In this document: positions 8,978-19,000 of the stretch, one piece after another
Numbering within the stretch: the stretch's first letter is position 1
Layout of the letters: each line of letters begins with the position of its first letter
NCBI GenBank assembly: GCA_017417385.1
Contig: JAFPZF010000058.1
Location: 27,031 to 91,030, forward strand
Source: Bacteroidales bacterium
Lineage (GTDB): Bacteria > Bacteroidota > Bacteroidia > Bacteroidales > Marinilabiliaceae
Direction of reading: 5' to 3'
Length of the DNA stretch: 64,000 bases
Made by a program: the position numbers and the translations under genes
Notes under the pieces: model-generated
Seen by the model: only the letters and a program-made list of their open reading frames with translations
Databases searched by the model: none
What the model was told of the DNA's origin: nothing

Positions 8978-9967
8978 ATGAGCAAGAAGCGAGTGGCGAT
9001 AGTCTATGGCGGCTATCAGTCGGAGGCGGAAGTCAGTGCGAGGAGCAAGGACGGGCTACTAAATATGATAGACGGCGAGGTGTATGACCTGACGCCGGTC
9101 GAGATAACGAGAGAGTCGTGGACAGTGCATGCACAGGACGGCGACTTCCCGATAAGCAGGGAGGACTTCTCGTATACAAACAGCAAGGGCGAGAAAGTCA
9201 CGTTTGACATGGCATATATCACGATACACGGCATACCAGGGGAGAACGGGCTGCTGACGGCGTATTTCGAGATGATAGGTCAGAAGCACTCGACGTGTCC
9301 GTCGCTTACGGGAGCCATGACGTTTGACAAGTTCGTCTGCAACAGCTACTTGCGAGCCTTCGGAGTCAACGTAGCCGACTCGATAAGAGTAAGGGGGAGC
9401 GAGAGTGTCGATCCCGTGAAGATAGCAGAGAGGATAGGCCTCCCGATGTTCATCAAGCCGTCGGCGGCAGGGTCGAGTTTCGGAGTCAGCAAAGTAAAAG
9501 TCGTCGACGAGATATTGCCGGCGATAGAGAAGGCCAAGAAGGAGAGCGAGGACGTCCTGATCGAGGAGTACATGGAGGGGACCGAGCTGACGTGCGGTCT
9601 ATACAAGACCGGCAAGCGGACAGTAGTCTTCCCGTTGACCGAGGTCGTCACGAAGAGAGAGTTCTTCGACACCGAGGCCAAGTACACACCAGGGATGACA
9701 GAGGAGATCACGCCAGCGAGGGTGAGTGACGAAGTAGCGAAGGCAGTCATGAAGATAGCTCAGGAGGTGTATGACCTGCTGAACATGAGGGGCATCGTCA
9801 GGATAGACTTCATCGTCAGGAAGAACGGGGCGCCGTACGTACTGGAGATAAACACCACTCCGGGTCAGACCGTCACGAGCTTCATACCGCAGCAGATAAG
9901 GGCAGCGGGGATGAAGGAGTCGGAAGTATTTGGAGAAGTCATAGACGACCTGATAGAGAAGCAATGA
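8978..9967 (+). CDS. ddl: D-alanine--D-alanine ligase
   Basis: A 329-aa cytoplasmic ATP-grasp enzyme that joins two D-alanines for the peptidoglycan stem peptide. The N-terminal signature (VYGGYQSEAEVS), the ATP-grasp lysine region (MFIKPSAAGSSFGVSKV), the EEYMEGTEL segment and the metal-binding end (RIDFIVRKNG followed by VLEINTTPGQT) are all present. Length is normal for the family. The stop codon overlaps the start of pth by four bases (ATGA), which indicates translational coupling. The neighbouring PASTA gene supports a cell-wall context. Confidence 0.95.
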   Translation: MSKKRVAIVYGGYQSEAEVSARSKDGLLNMIDGEVYDLTPVEITRESWTVHAQDGDFPISREDFSYTNSKGEKVTFDMAYITIHGIPGENGLLTAYFEMIGQKHSTCPSLTGAMTFDKFVCNSYLRAFGVNVADSIRVRGSESVDPVKIAERIGLPMFIKPSAAGSSFGVSKVKVVDEILPAIEKAKKESEDVLIEEYMEGTELTCGLYKTGKRTVVFPLTEVVTKREFFDTEAKYTPGMTEEITPARVSDEVAKAVMKIAQEVYDLLNMRGIVRIDFIVRKNGAPYVLEINTTPGQTVTSFIPQQIRAAGMKESEVFGEVIDDLIEKQ

Positions 9968-10527
9968 AGTATCTGATAGTAGGGCTCGGCAACATAGGCG
10001 CGGAGTATGCTCACACTCGGCACAACACCGGTTTTGACATAGTAGAGAAGCTGGCCAAGGATGGAGGGGTAGATTTCACGAGCGAGCGATACGGCGAGGT
10101 TGCCGAGATGCGGTTGAGAGGCCATCAGTTGACCTTGCTACGACCTAACACCTATATGAACCTCAGCGGCAAGGCCGTCAGATATTGGGCGGACGCCATC
10201 AAGGTCGAGCCGTCGAACATACTCGTCGTCGTCGATGACCTGGCGCTGAACGTCGGGACCATAAGACTGAAGGGCAAGGGGAGCCCCGGAGGCCATAACG
10301 GGCTGAAGAACATCAGCGAGCTGCTGGGGACAGATGCTTGGCCGAGACTACGGTTTGGCATAGGCAGCGACTATGGAAGAGGGCATCAGGTCGATTTCGT
10401 GCTCGGAGGATGGTCGGACGAGGAGAGGCCACTTGTCGAGGAGCGAATGGGCGTAGCCGTCGAGTGCATAAAGAGCTTCGTCAGCATAGGTCTCGAGCGG
10501 ACCATGACACAGTATAACAACAAGTAA
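9964..10527 (+). CDS. pth: Peptidyl-tRNA hydrolase
   Basis: A 187-aa enzyme that frees tRNA from prematurely released peptidyl-tRNA. It has the start motif YLIVGLGNIGAEYAHTRHN with the catalytic His20, the RPNTYMNLSG segment, the VVVDDLAL segment carrying the conserved Asp, and GGHNGLKNI. Length matches the family. The start overlaps the ddl stop by four bases. The S4-domain gene follows after 18 bases, giving a ribosome and translation-rescue pair. Confidence 0.95.
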   Translation: MKYLIVGLGNIGAEYAHTRHNTGFDIVEKLAKDGGVDFTSERYGEVAEMRLRGHQLTLLRPNTYMNLSGKAVRYWADAIKVEPSNILVVVDDLALNVGTIRLKGKGSPGGHNGLKNISELLGTDAWPRLRFGIGSDYGRGHQVDFVLGGWSDEERPLVEERMGVAVECIKSFVSIGLERTMTQYNNK

Positions 10528-10545
10528 TCACGGGAAGACGGGAAG

Positions 10546-10998
10546 ATGGCAGAGGGAGTAAGGATAGACAAGTTCCTATGGGCAGTCAGGCTGTACAAGA
10601 CGCGGACCATAGCAGCGGAGGCCGTGAAGCGCGGGAAAGTCAGCATAGGCGGTTCGCAGGTCAAGAGTTCGAGAGTCGTCAAGGTCGGCGACGTCATCTC
10701 GCTGAAGGTGCCGGCAGCTACGCGGTCGTTTGAGATAATCAAGACGGCGCAGAGCAGGATGGGTGCGAAGCTCGTCGCGGACCACATCAGGGAGGTCACG
10801 CCGCAGGGTGAGCTTGACAAGATCGACATCTACAGGATGCAGATGCAGAACCAGAGGCGCAAGGGACTCGGTAGGCCGACAAAGAAGGAGCGCAGGGACA
10901 TCGACGAATACGTAGGAGAAGTTGGCGACGAGTGGGACATAGATTTCGGGGACTGGGATGACGACATGGACGACATCGACATAGAGGACGAGGAATAG
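10546..10998 (+). CDS. S4-domain RNA-binding protein, Hsp15 (HslR)-like
   Basis: A 150-aa protein with an N-terminal S4 domain (about residues 1-65; RIDKFLWAVRLYKTRT), then a basic segment and a strongly acidic tail of Asp and Glu residues. In E. coli, Hsp15 binds the free 50S subunit carrying a nascent chain and helps recycle it. Placement directly after pth supports a role in ribosome rescue. The acidic tail is an addition relative to E. coli Hsp15. Confidence 0.85.
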   Translation: MAEGVRIDKFLWAVRLYKTRTIAAEAVKRGKVSIGGSQVKSSRVVKVGDVISLKVPAATRSFEIIKTAQSRMGAKLVADHIREVTPQGELDKIDIYRMQMQNQRRKGLGRPTKKERRDIDEYVGEVGDEWDIDFGDWDDDMDDIDIEDEE

Positions 10999-11013
10999 GA
11001 GAGGAGGCGAGCA

Positions 11014-11562
11014 ATGAAGATAGCGCAGAAGAAGAGGCAGGAGAGCATAGTCGAGTACCTCCTGTACATGTGGAGCGTCGAAGACCTGATCAGGGCCAAC
11101 GACCTCGACATAGAGAAGATAAAGAAGAACGTCATCTCGCAGTATGGCATAGCCGACGAGGTGGAGAAACAGGAGGTCGTCGAATGGTGGGACAACCTCG
11201 TCGAGATGATGAAGAGGGAGAAGAAGGAGAAGGGCGGACACGTCAGGGTCGTCCAGGGGCTATCTAACGACATGTATAATTTCCACCTGTACCTCTTGAC
11301 ACAGACGAGTGAGGCGGCGTATCAGAATGCCTTTCAGGCGGCGTGGCCGGACCTGAATGCGCTGATGCAGAAGATGCCGAACAAGGGCGAGGGGGTGCAT
11401 CACGTCGATGTCGCCATGACGGCAGTCTATGACTACTACCTGCTGAAGATGAAGGGGCAGACCATCTTGGCGGACACGAAGAACGCGTTGCTAAGGATAA
11501 GCCACTTCCTGGCATTGCTGAGTCAGAAGTATCTGCAGGCGGAGAAGGACTTGGAGAAATAA
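11014..11562 (+). CDS. DUF4924 family protein
   Basis: A 182-aa soluble protein of a Bacteroidota-restricted family with no assigned function. The N-terminus (KIAQKKRQESIVEYLLYMW followed by VEDLIRA) is the recognisable family signature. The protein looks mostly helical, with no membrane segment or signal peptide. It starts 15 bases after the hslR-like gene and is probably in the same transcript. A promoter-like box just after its end suggests the next gene has its own start. Confidence 0.75.
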   Translation: MKIAQKKRQESIVEYLLYMWSVEDLIRANDLDIEKIKKNVISQYGIADEVEKQEVVEWWDNLVEMMKREKKEKGGHVRVVQGLSNDMYNFHLYLLTQTSEAAYQNAFQAAWPDLNALMQKMPNKGEGVHHVDVAMTAVYDYYLLKMKGQTILADTKNALLRISHFLALLSQKYLQAEKDLEK

Positions 11563-11569
11563 CAATTGC

Positions 11570-11577
11570 TATATTTG
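11570..11577 (+). promoter_or_regulatory. Putative -7 box
   Basis: TATATTTG is an exact TAnnTTTG match in the short gap before the DUF4268 gene. A TTG lies upstream at 11551-11553, but the 16-base spacing is short of the usual 19-21, so this is only moderately supported. Confidence 0.45.
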
Positions 11578-11603
11578 CAATAACAAAATAGAGGACAACA
11601 GAG

Positions 11604-12059
11604 ATGTATACAAAAGAGGAGGCACAGGAGATACGGCATGCATTCTGGCACAAGTTGGAGAGCAAGTCACGTCGGCTGCCTGGACAGAACGGTAAGCCAG
11701 TAGTCTGGATCGGGTCGAAGACAGGCGTGAAGGGTCTTGACTTGCGGTTTGACGTCTCTGGGGGCAAGGTGATAGTCGGGATAGAGATCAACACCCATAG
11801 CGAGGAGAAGGACGAGGAGCTGTGGGCGAAGATGGAGAACTGCCGGAAGCTGATAGAGAGACATTTCGAGGCCGAAGTAAAGTGGGAGAGGGAGTACGTG
11901 CGCGAGGCTGGGAACAAAGTCGCTCGGATATACGTCGAGACGACAGGGGACATATATCAGAAGGAGCAGTGGCCGGACATGATATACTTCATGCTAGACA
12001 ACATGCTCCGGCTGGAGGCTGCGTATAGAGAGATAAGAGATTACGTAGTACATTTTTAA
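11604..12059 (+). CDS. DUF4268 family protein
   Basis: A 151-aa protein matching the DUF4268 pattern: a charged N-terminal helix (EEAQEIRHAFWHKLE), a central VGIEINTHSEEKDEELWAKM block and a C-terminal helix. Relatives are often linked to restriction-like folds, but I see no clear PD-(D/E)XK catalytic set here, so no activity is claimed. It is probably cytoplasmic. It ends seven bases before the TrkH gene, so the two are likely transcribed together. Confidence 0.75.
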   Translation: MYTKEEAQEIRHAFWHKLESKSRRLPGQNGKPVVWIGSKTGVKGLDLRFDVSGGKVIVGIEINTHSEEKDEELWAKMENCRKLIERHFEAEVKWEREYVREAGNKVARIYVETTGDIYQKEQWPDMIYFMLDNMLRLEAAYREIRDYVVHF

Positions 12060-12065
12060 GACAGG

Positions 12066-13886
12066 ATGGAGGAGCTACTGAATACGTTACGGGCGTGGCA
12101 GTACAAGATACTGGTCTTTGCGCAGCATTTTGGCAAGCGCACGGACAACGCTATCAACACGTTGACAGTGTTAGTCTCCGTATTGGGCCTCCTTGATGTC
12201 GTCTGGCAGATAGGTTTTGACGCAGAGCCGGAGGTCTTGGACTGGATCATAAGGATCAACGGGTGGTTCATCGTCGTGATAGGGCTGGCGCAGGTGTACA
12301 GAGTGATATGGTCGGCGGTCGTCAATCATAAGTTCTCGCTGTGGTCGCTTGTCTATATGCTGACAGTCTGGTGTTTCATCATATTGCGGGGAAAGGAGGG
12401 AATCTGGCAGCCGTGGATCAATCATCCGTACATAGTCGATGGCGTCTTTGTCGTCGTCGCCGTATATGAGATATCGAGCCTATCAATCTCATTCTTAGCG
12501 CGAAAGTCGTCGCCTACGATGCTCTTTGCAGGCAGTTTTCTCGTGTTCATAGCCGTCGGCACGGGGTTGCTATTGATGCCGAACTGTCACAAGTATGACA
12601 TGACATTTCTTGATGCGCTGTTCACGTCGACGTCTTGCGTGTGCGTGACGGGGATGTCAGTCTTCGACCTGCCGTTGCCGGAGGTGTTCAACCATGAGGG
12701 GATGATAGTCATCCTCGTCCTGATACAGGTAGGCGGGTTGGGCGTCATGACGTTCACGTGCTTCTTTGCGTTGTCGCTGGGCAGTGGGTCGTCGTTGCAG
12801 AACAGGATGGTCATCAAGGACCTGATAAGTGCGGACAACATGCTCGACATCTTCGAGACGTTGAAGCACATCATGTACGTGACATTCATAATAGAGGGCT
12901 TTGCGGCGTGGATCTTGTTTCTACACATACGGGACAAGATGCCCGATGAGCCGTTCAACAGCGTCTTGTTTCACGCAGTCTTCCATGCCGTCTCGGGCTT
13001 CTGCAATGCCGGGATATCCAGTTATCCACATGGACTAGAGGACCCGATACTTGACAACAGCCACAGAATACGATTGACGATGGCGTTGACCATCATCTTT
13101 GGAGGAATGGGATTCCCGTTGCAGTCGGCAGTCATCAACTGGTTCAAGACGAGGGTACACTGGCTGACACAGAGGATCATAGGGCGGGGCAAGCCGAAAG
13201 AGTGGCTGCGGTTGAGGCAGATCAGTGCGGCGAACAGGATGATATTCTATTCCAACGTCATATTGCTGACGTTCGGGACAGTGTTCTTCTTCATATCCGA
13301 GTATAACGTCACGCAGGCTGGGGACACATTCCTGGACCGGTTCACAGAGTCGTTCTTCCTATCGGCGACGTCGAGGACAGCGGGATTCCTGTATCATGGA
13401 GTTGCCGACTACTCAGCGCCGACCTTGATGGTCCTCTCCATATTGATGTGGATAGGGTGTGCGCCGTTGTCGACGGGAGGAGGGATCAAGGTGACGACAT
13501 TCTCCGTCGGGGTGCTGAACCTATACAACACGCTTAGGGGTAAAGACTACATAGAGATCTTCGGCAGGCGAGTCTCCGGGTATTCAGTGAGGAGGGCTTT
13601 TGCCGTCATGATGGTGTCGGTAATAGCGATATTCGTGAGCACCATAGCGCTGAAGGTGGCGATGCCGGCGATAGACACGACGAGCCTGCTATTCGAGTCG
13701 TGTGCGGCGTTGTCGACGGCTGGGATGTCGATGGACCTGACACCGCAGCTAAGTACCGTCGGGCGGATAATCATCATGGTGGACATGTTCATAGGACGAA
13801 TAGGCGTCATGGCGTTCCTCCTCATCTTCATAACCCCAGGGGCGTCACAGCGGTACAAGTATCCATCAGAAAACATTATGACATAA
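12066..13886 (+). CDS. trkH: TrkH/KtrB-family potassium uptake channel subunit
   Basis: A 606-aa inner-membrane protein forming the K+ translocation pathway. Four pore-loop repeats are visible (TSTSCVCVTGMS near residue 185, SGFCNAGISSYP near 315, SATSRTAGFLYHG near 440 and ALSTAGMSMDL near 550), each with a filter glycine. The protein is longer than typical 480-aa TrkH or KtrB because of extra N-terminal membrane helices, which is common in Bacteroidota. The gating subunit gene trkA follows after 22 bases. Confidence is high for family and role; whether coupling is to Na+ or H+ is not known. Confidence 0.93.
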   Translation: MEELLNTLRAWQYKILVFAQHFGKRTDNAINTLTVLVSVLGLLDVVWQIGFDAEPEVLDWIIRINGWFIVVIGLAQVYRVIWSAVVNHKFSLWSLVYMLTVWCFIILRGKEGIWQPWINHPYIVDGVFVVVAVYEISSLSISFLARKSSPTMLFAGSFLVFIAVGTGLLLMPNCHKYDMTFLDALFTSTSCVCVTGMSVFDLPLPEVFNHEGMIVILVLIQVGGLGVMTFTCFFALSLGSGSSLQNRMVIKDLISADNMLDIFETLKHIMYVTFIIEGFAAWILFLHIRDKMPDEPFNSVLFHAVFHAVSGFCNAGISSYPHGLEDPILDNSHRIRLTMALTIIFGGMGFPLQSAVINWFKTRVHWLTQRIIGRGKPKEWLRLRQISAANRMIFYSNVILLTFGTVFFFISEYNVTQAGDTFLDRFTESFFLSATSRTAGFLYHGVADYSAPTLMVLSILMWIGCAPLSTGGGIKVTTFSVGVLNLYNTLRGKDYIEIFGRRVSGYSVRRAFAVMMVSVIAIFVSTIALKVAMPAIDTTSLLFESCAALSTAGMSMDLTPQLSTVGRIIIMVDMFIGRIGVMAFLLIFITPGASQRYKYPSENIMT

Positions 13887-13908
13887 CATATACAAAGGAG
13901 GGAGCGGC

Positions 13909-14598
13909 ATGAAGTACATCATAATAGGACTAGGGAATTTTGGCACGAGCCTTGGGCTTAGGCTGAGGGATCTCGACCATGAGGTCATAGGAATAGACAC
14001 GAGGGAGCAGATCGTCGAGGAGTATAAGGACAAGTTGACGGGCACGGTGTGCATGAACTCCGTCGATGAGGCGTCGCTCAGGGCGCAGTCAGTGCTGGAG
14101 GTCGATGCCGTGATAGTCGCGATAGGCGAGGACTGGGCGGCGTCGATACAGACTACGGCGCTGTTGAAGACCATGGGAGTGAAGAGAATCATAGGCAGGT
14201 CGCTTTCGAAGCTGCACGAGACAGTGCTGAGGGGGCTAGGCATAGACGAGATCATCAATCCGGAGAACACCGCTGCGCTGGAAATAGCGAACACAATCGT
14301 ATCCAAAAACGTCGTTCATACGTATAACATAACGACGACGATATCGATCAATGAGGTGACGGTGCCGCCATACTTTGAGAATCAGACAGTTGCGGACATC
14401 GACTTGGCGAAGAACTTCGGGTTGACGCTGGTAGCGATCAAGTATCAGACTTCGGCTGGGAAGATGTTTGGAGGGAACAAGGGGACGTGGCAGGTGACGC
14501 GGTTCTTTGACGATTTCAGGTTCAGCAAGGGAGATCGCATCATAGTATATGGAGACAATACCCAGATGCGTCGTCTGCTCGATCTATTTAAAAAGTAG
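13909..14598 (+). CDS. trkA: TrkA/KtrA-type RCK potassium channel regulator
   Basis: A 229-aa cytoplasmic gating subunit with an N-terminal Rossmann fold (IIIGLGNFGTSLGLRL, a GxGxxG nucleotide site, then acidic VIGIDTRE) and a C-terminal RCK_C domain (about residues 145-229). It carries one RCK unit, like KtrA, rather than the two of E. coli TrkA. It binds adenine nucleotides and opens or closes the TrkH partner encoded just upstream. The next gene follows after 12 bases, suggesting a longer operon. Confidence 0.92.
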   Translation: MKYIIIGLGNFGTSLGLRLRDLDHEVIGIDTREQIVEEYKDKLTGTVCMNSVDEASLRAQSVLEVDAVIVAIGEDWAASIQTTALLKTMGVKRIIGRSLSKLHETVLRGLGIDEIINPENTAALEIANTIVSKNVVHTYNITTTISINEVTVPPYFENQTVADIDLAKNFGLTLVAIKYQTSAGKMFGGNKGTWQVTRFFDDFRFSKGDRIIVYGDNTQMRRLLDLFKK

Positions 14599-14610
14599 TT
14601 ATACACAGAA

Positions 14611-15237
14611 ATGCTAATAACCATACATCCAGATTCGCCGGAGCCGCGGAAGATGGAGCAGGTCGTAGCCTGCCTCGAGAAGGGTGGCATCGTCGTGTAT
14701 CCGACCGACACTCTATATGGCATCGGTTGTGACATCACGAATGCGGCTGCGGTGCAGAAGATATTGAAGTTCAAGGACGTCAACCTCAGGAAGACGAACT
14801 TGACGTTTATATGCCATGACCTCAGTCATGCGGCGCAGTATGTCCGTCCGATATCGAGCAGGACGTTCAGGCTCATGAAGAAGAACACGCCTGGGCCGTT
14901 CACCTTCATAGTCGAGGCGAGCAGCAGCGTCCCGAAGATATTCAAGAGCGGGAAGAAGACCGTCGGTGTCCGCATACCGGACAGCAACATAATACTGGAG
15001 CTCGTTCAGAGACTCGGGCGGCCGATACTCTCGACTTCGGTGAAGGTAGCAGGCGAGGAGACAGAGGACGAGTACCTGACAGACCCGTCGCTAATACAGG
15101 AGCGGCTCGGACACATAGCTGACATCGTCATAGATGGGGGCATCGGGAGCCTTGACATGTCGACAGTCGTCGATTGCACGACGGATGACTGGGAGATAAT
15201 ACGTCAGGGGAAAGCTGAGCTCGACGATGCAATCTGA
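14611..15237 (+). CDS. Sua5/YciO/YrdC-fold protein, YciO-like
   Basis: A 208-aa protein of the threonylcarbamoyl-AMP synthase superfamily (VVYPTDTLYGIGCD near residue 30). Automatic annotation would probably call it L-threonylcarbamoyladenylate synthase (TsaC). However, the segment FRLMKKNTPGPFTFIVE and the stretch before it resemble E. coli YciO rather than TsaC, and I do not see the usual TsaC KxR substrate motif in its normal context (here KFKDVNLRKTNLTFI). I therefore call it YciO-like, with tRNA t6A synthesis possible but unproved. It is co-directional with trkA and rpe. Confidence 0.8.
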   Translation: MLITIHPDSPEPRKMEQVVACLEKGGIVVYPTDTLYGIGCDITNAAAVQKILKFKDVNLRKTNLTFICHDLSHAAQYVRPISSRTFRLMKKNTPGPFTFIVEASSSVPKIFKSGKKTVGVRIPDSNIILELVQRLGRPILSTSVKVAGEETEDEYLTDPSLIQERLGHIADIVIDGGIGSLDMSTVVDCTTDDWEIIRQGKAELDDAI

Positions 15238-15256
15238 GGGGGAATTTCTATAAATA
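15238..15256 (+). repeat. Lone terminus of the dispersed repeat family
   Basis: GGGGAATTTCTATAAATA, directly after the stop codon of the YciO-like gene, matches the left end of the dispersed elements seen at 26.8-63.7 kb (GGGAACTTCTATAAATTG). No right end or central hairpin follows. It is either a decayed copy or a chance match. Confidence 0.35.
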
Positions 15257-15292
15257 ATAGGAAAGAAAAAGCTCCAAAAAGCAAAGAAGAAA

Positions 15293-15937
15293 ATGATAGT
15301 CTCACCATCAGTACTTTCGGCAGACTTCGGAAATCTACAGAGAGATTGTGAAATGCTCGGTCGGAGCAAGGCCGACTGGGTACATGTCGATGTCATGGAC
15401 GGAGTGTTCGTCCCGAACATATCGTTTGGGATGCCTGTCATCAAGGCGTTGAAGAAGTACAGCACGAAGCCGCTGGACGTGCATCTCATGATAGTCGATC
15501 CGGACAGGTATGTCGATACGTTTGCCAGCCTCGGAGCGAGCATCATCAACGTCCATTATGAGGCGGCGACGCATCTTGACAGGGTCATCAGCCATATACA
15601 CGGCCACAACATCAAGGCTGCGGTGACGTTGAACCCGTCGACACCGGTCGAGTTGCTGGAGGACGTCTTGGCGGAGGTGGACATGGTCCTGCTGATGTCC
15701 GTCAATCCGGGCTTCGGGGGACAGAAGTTCATAGGGAACACGCTGAGAAAGATAGAGCGACTCGTCAAGATGAGGGAACGGCTAGGCAGTAGTGCGTTGA
15801 TAGAGATAGACGGCGGAATCAATGCCGAGACGGCACGTCAGTGTGCGTCGGCAGGGGCAGACGTCCTTGTAGCGGGCAGCTATGTCTTTGGGGCGGAGGA
15901 CCCGATAGCAGTTATAGAGAGCCTGTCGAAGCTGTAG
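15293..15937 (+). CDS. rpe: Ribulose-phosphate 3-epimerase
   Basis: A 214-aa TIM-barrel enzyme that interconverts ribulose 5-phosphate and xylulose 5-phosphate. It has the family N-terminus (SPSVLSADFGNL), metal-binding His and Asp in the WVHVDVMDGVFVPN and DVHLMI segments, the VNPGFGGQKFI phosphate-loop region, and the catalytic DGGIN motif. The product links to the xylose genes at 27-30 kb, because xylulose 5-phosphate is the end product of that route. The gene is followed by a terminator-like hairpin and faces the helicase gene on the other strand. Confidence 0.95.
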   Translation: MIVSPSVLSADFGNLQRDCEMLGRSKADWVHVDVMDGVFVPNISFGMPVIKALKKYSTKPLDVHLMIVDPDRYVDTFASLGASIINVHYEAATHLDRVISHIHGHNIKAAVTLNPSTPVELLEDVLAEVDMVLLMSVNPGFGGQKFIGNTLRKIERLVKMRERLGSSALIEIDGGINAETARQCASAGADVLVAGSYVFGAEDPIAVIESLSKL

Positions 15938-15961
15938 GCGACGAACGAAGAAATAAGAAGA

Positions 15962-16000
15962 AGAGAGAGGGAGAATGTAAGTTCCCCCTCTTTCTTTTTA
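15962..16000 (+). terminator. Terminator between rpe and the helicase gene
   Basis: AGAGGGAGAA pairs with TTCCCCCTCT (one mismatch), followed by a T-rich tail. It would end rpe transcription. The tail overlaps the stop codon of the convergent helicase gene at 15998-16000. Confidence 0.6.
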
Positions 16001-19000
16001 TACATCTACGATGGTGTCGTCGAGGACGTACCAGAGGAAGCCGTGGACGTCGTCGAAGAGGCCGGAGTCTCTCAGAGTGTCCATATAGAGCGACACCTGT
16101 TTCTTGTGCTTAGACATTTGACCTCGACTACCGAACTTGTAGTCGAGCACGACGGCGGAACGGTTGGCGTAGTCTGCCATGAAGCGGTCGATACGCATAT
16201 TGCCATTTTCCGAGATGACAGGCATCTCGCATAAGACCTTGAAGGTGCCGTCGAACCAGTGAGCAGTCAGAGGTTTGTTCATACCGATAGCGAGGTGAGC
16301 GGCGAGATTCTTAGCCTCGGCGTCGTCGATCTCCCCTCTTCTGACAGCGAGGGAGATAGCCTTGTCGATATCGTCGCGGGTCAGAATATACTGCATGATG
16401 TTGTGGAGGGCGGTGCCCTTGTCGGCAATCTCGTCCAGTACGATTCTTGACCTATTTACGTTAGGCGTCTTGAGGGAGCGGCAGCCAGAGTCTCTCAGTC
16501 GGAGGGGGAGCTGATTGTTGGCCGGAGAGGAGGCAGAGGCCTTGTGCTGAGTCTTATTGCCGACAGTGACTTCAGTCCAGTCGGAGGTCAGGTCGGAGGA
16601 GGGGTCTTTGACAGACGAAGAGACGGGGACAATCTTAGCTTCGTCGGCATTGGCTGGCTCCTCGTCGGAGAGAGCGTTGAGAGAGTCCTTGAAGACGCCA
16701 GCTATGAAAGATTGATTCTTGTTGGCGTTGTTGACCCAGACGTAGAGTTCGAACTTAGGGCGAGTCAGTGCGACGTAGATAGTGTTCAGTTCGTCGACGA
16801 TAGACATCTTGTTCTCCTCCTCGGCGGCTTGGGCGAAGTCGGTACACTCGATGAGGTTGTCCTTCTTCTGAGAGATCAGCCACTGGCCGTTATCCGAGTT
16901 GGAGGGGAGGCTGCTCAGCTCCTTTTGGATGCTATCTGGGAGGGTGACCCATTTCTCGGAGCTCTTGTTGCCTTTGGAGGCGAGGGCAGGTATGATGACG
17001 ACAGGGAATTCGAGACCTTTAGACTTGTGGATAGTCATGATGCGGACGACGTTTTGACTTTCGGGGAGTTCGATGCACCATTCAGACTCCTTTTCAGCGA
17101 GGAGTTCGAGGAACTTCACGACGTCTGAGCCTTCGGACTTGACAAATTCCCTAATATGCTCGGAGAGGGCGTCGATGTAGACATTGTCTCTGGCGACCCT
17201 GTCACGTCCGACCTTCTCGATAAGGAAGTCGATGATATGCTCGTTGAGGTCGATGAGGGAGAGGCCGCACCACTTCATGATAGCGTCGTGCGTCTCGTTG
17301 ATTTTGTCGTCCCAGTCGTTGACGAGGCTTGCGAGACCGTTGTCGTCAGTCGAGGCGTCGCTCTGGTAGAGGTAGCTGACGATAGCCGGGAGGGCGGAGG
17401 TGCGCGGCTCGACCATGTACTTGAGGATGTCCGTGATACATTGCGTCGTAGCTGAGCTGAGCACCTTGAGGGACTCTTCGCTAATAGAGTTGATGCCGAC
17501 GGAGGCGAGGGTTGTCACGATGTCCTCGGCCTCAGCATTTCTCTTGATGAGGAAGCAGATGTCTCGCGGCTGGTAGCCTCTACTGCAGACGTCGAGGACA
17601 GTCTGAGCGTAGTCTTGAGCGATGATGTCGTTGCAGAGTTTACTGTCGTTGGTAGCGATGTCGTTGCCGCCGGAGTCCTTGATAGAGTTCAGAATCTTGA
17701 CAGAGACATAGCCGAGGGGGTCGGACTTAGAAATCTTCTGGGCACAGTTGTCGTAGATAGTCTTCACCTCCTGTTGGTCGGCAGCAGAGAGGTTCTCTGA
17801 TATCTTAGTCGGGAGGAGCCTGAAAAGAGCATTGTTGAAGCTGACGACTGCTCGGCAGCTACGGTAGTTAGTGTCGAGGGCGATCTTGTTGAACTGTTGG
17901 CCGAAGTCGTTAGCGACAATCTTGTGGAGGAGCGTCCAGTCGCCGCCACGGAAGCGATAGATAGACTGTTTGACGTCTCCGACGATGAAGCAGTCGTTGT
18001 TGTTGGCGATGCTGTTGCGGAGGAGTGGCAGGAAGTTGTGGTATTGTTCGGAGTTAGTATCCTGGAACTCGTCGATCATAATCGTCTTGTAGCGGGAGCC
18101 TATTTTCTCGTAGATGAAGGGTGCGTCGTCGTCTCCGATAAGTTTATTGAGCAGTTCGCCGGTCGTGCTGATAGCCATGACGTTGGAATTGCTTTGAGCA
18201 CGCATCATACACTTCTGCATAACGGCGAGGATGCCGATCTCGTAGACCATCTGGCGTAGCACCTTGACCGTATAGAGTCGGGAGAGGATGGGCTTGATAG
18301 AGTCGGTGAGGACGGTGTTGACAAGGTCCTTAGTCTCTTGCGGGCAGCTTTTAGTAAAGATATTGACGCCAGTATGGAAGGCGTAGTCGGTCAGTTTGGC
18401 GAGCCAATCTTTGTAGTCGACAGAGTTGTTTTTGAGGACTTTACCGAGAGTCGAGTTGCCGCTAAAGCATTTAGGGTCAACATTTTGAGAGATGCCGGAA
18501 AGAGCATTGACGATCTTGTTTTCAGTATCAGATATTTCCTTGTCCCATTTGTCTTTGATAGATCTGATATCTCGAGTCTCAGTCAGTTTTATAGAGACTT
18601 CGCCCAGAATTTTGACAGCCTGGTCGATAATACTTTTTTTAACCTGCCTATACTTACCATTATCGACAGCGGAGTCGACGTAGTCGAGCATCCAGGCTCT
18701 CAGCTGGTCGTCCTTTTTAATATCCTCCATGAGGAGGTCGTAGCCGTCCTTAGCGATTTGCTTTTTCTCAATTTCGATACGATAGTCAGCATTGAGACCG
18801 TGCTCGTAGGCGAAGGCGCGGATGACACGTTGTTCGAAGCTGTCGATAGTGCTGACCGACAAGTTGTCGAAGTCGAGCAGGATATTCCAGAGGGCGTTTT
18901 GGCATTGCTTGATAATCTGCTCCTTAGACAGGGAGACGCCGCCATTTTTCTTTCTCAGACTGATTTGCTTGTCGATAATATCATTTCTTTCCTTGTCCTT

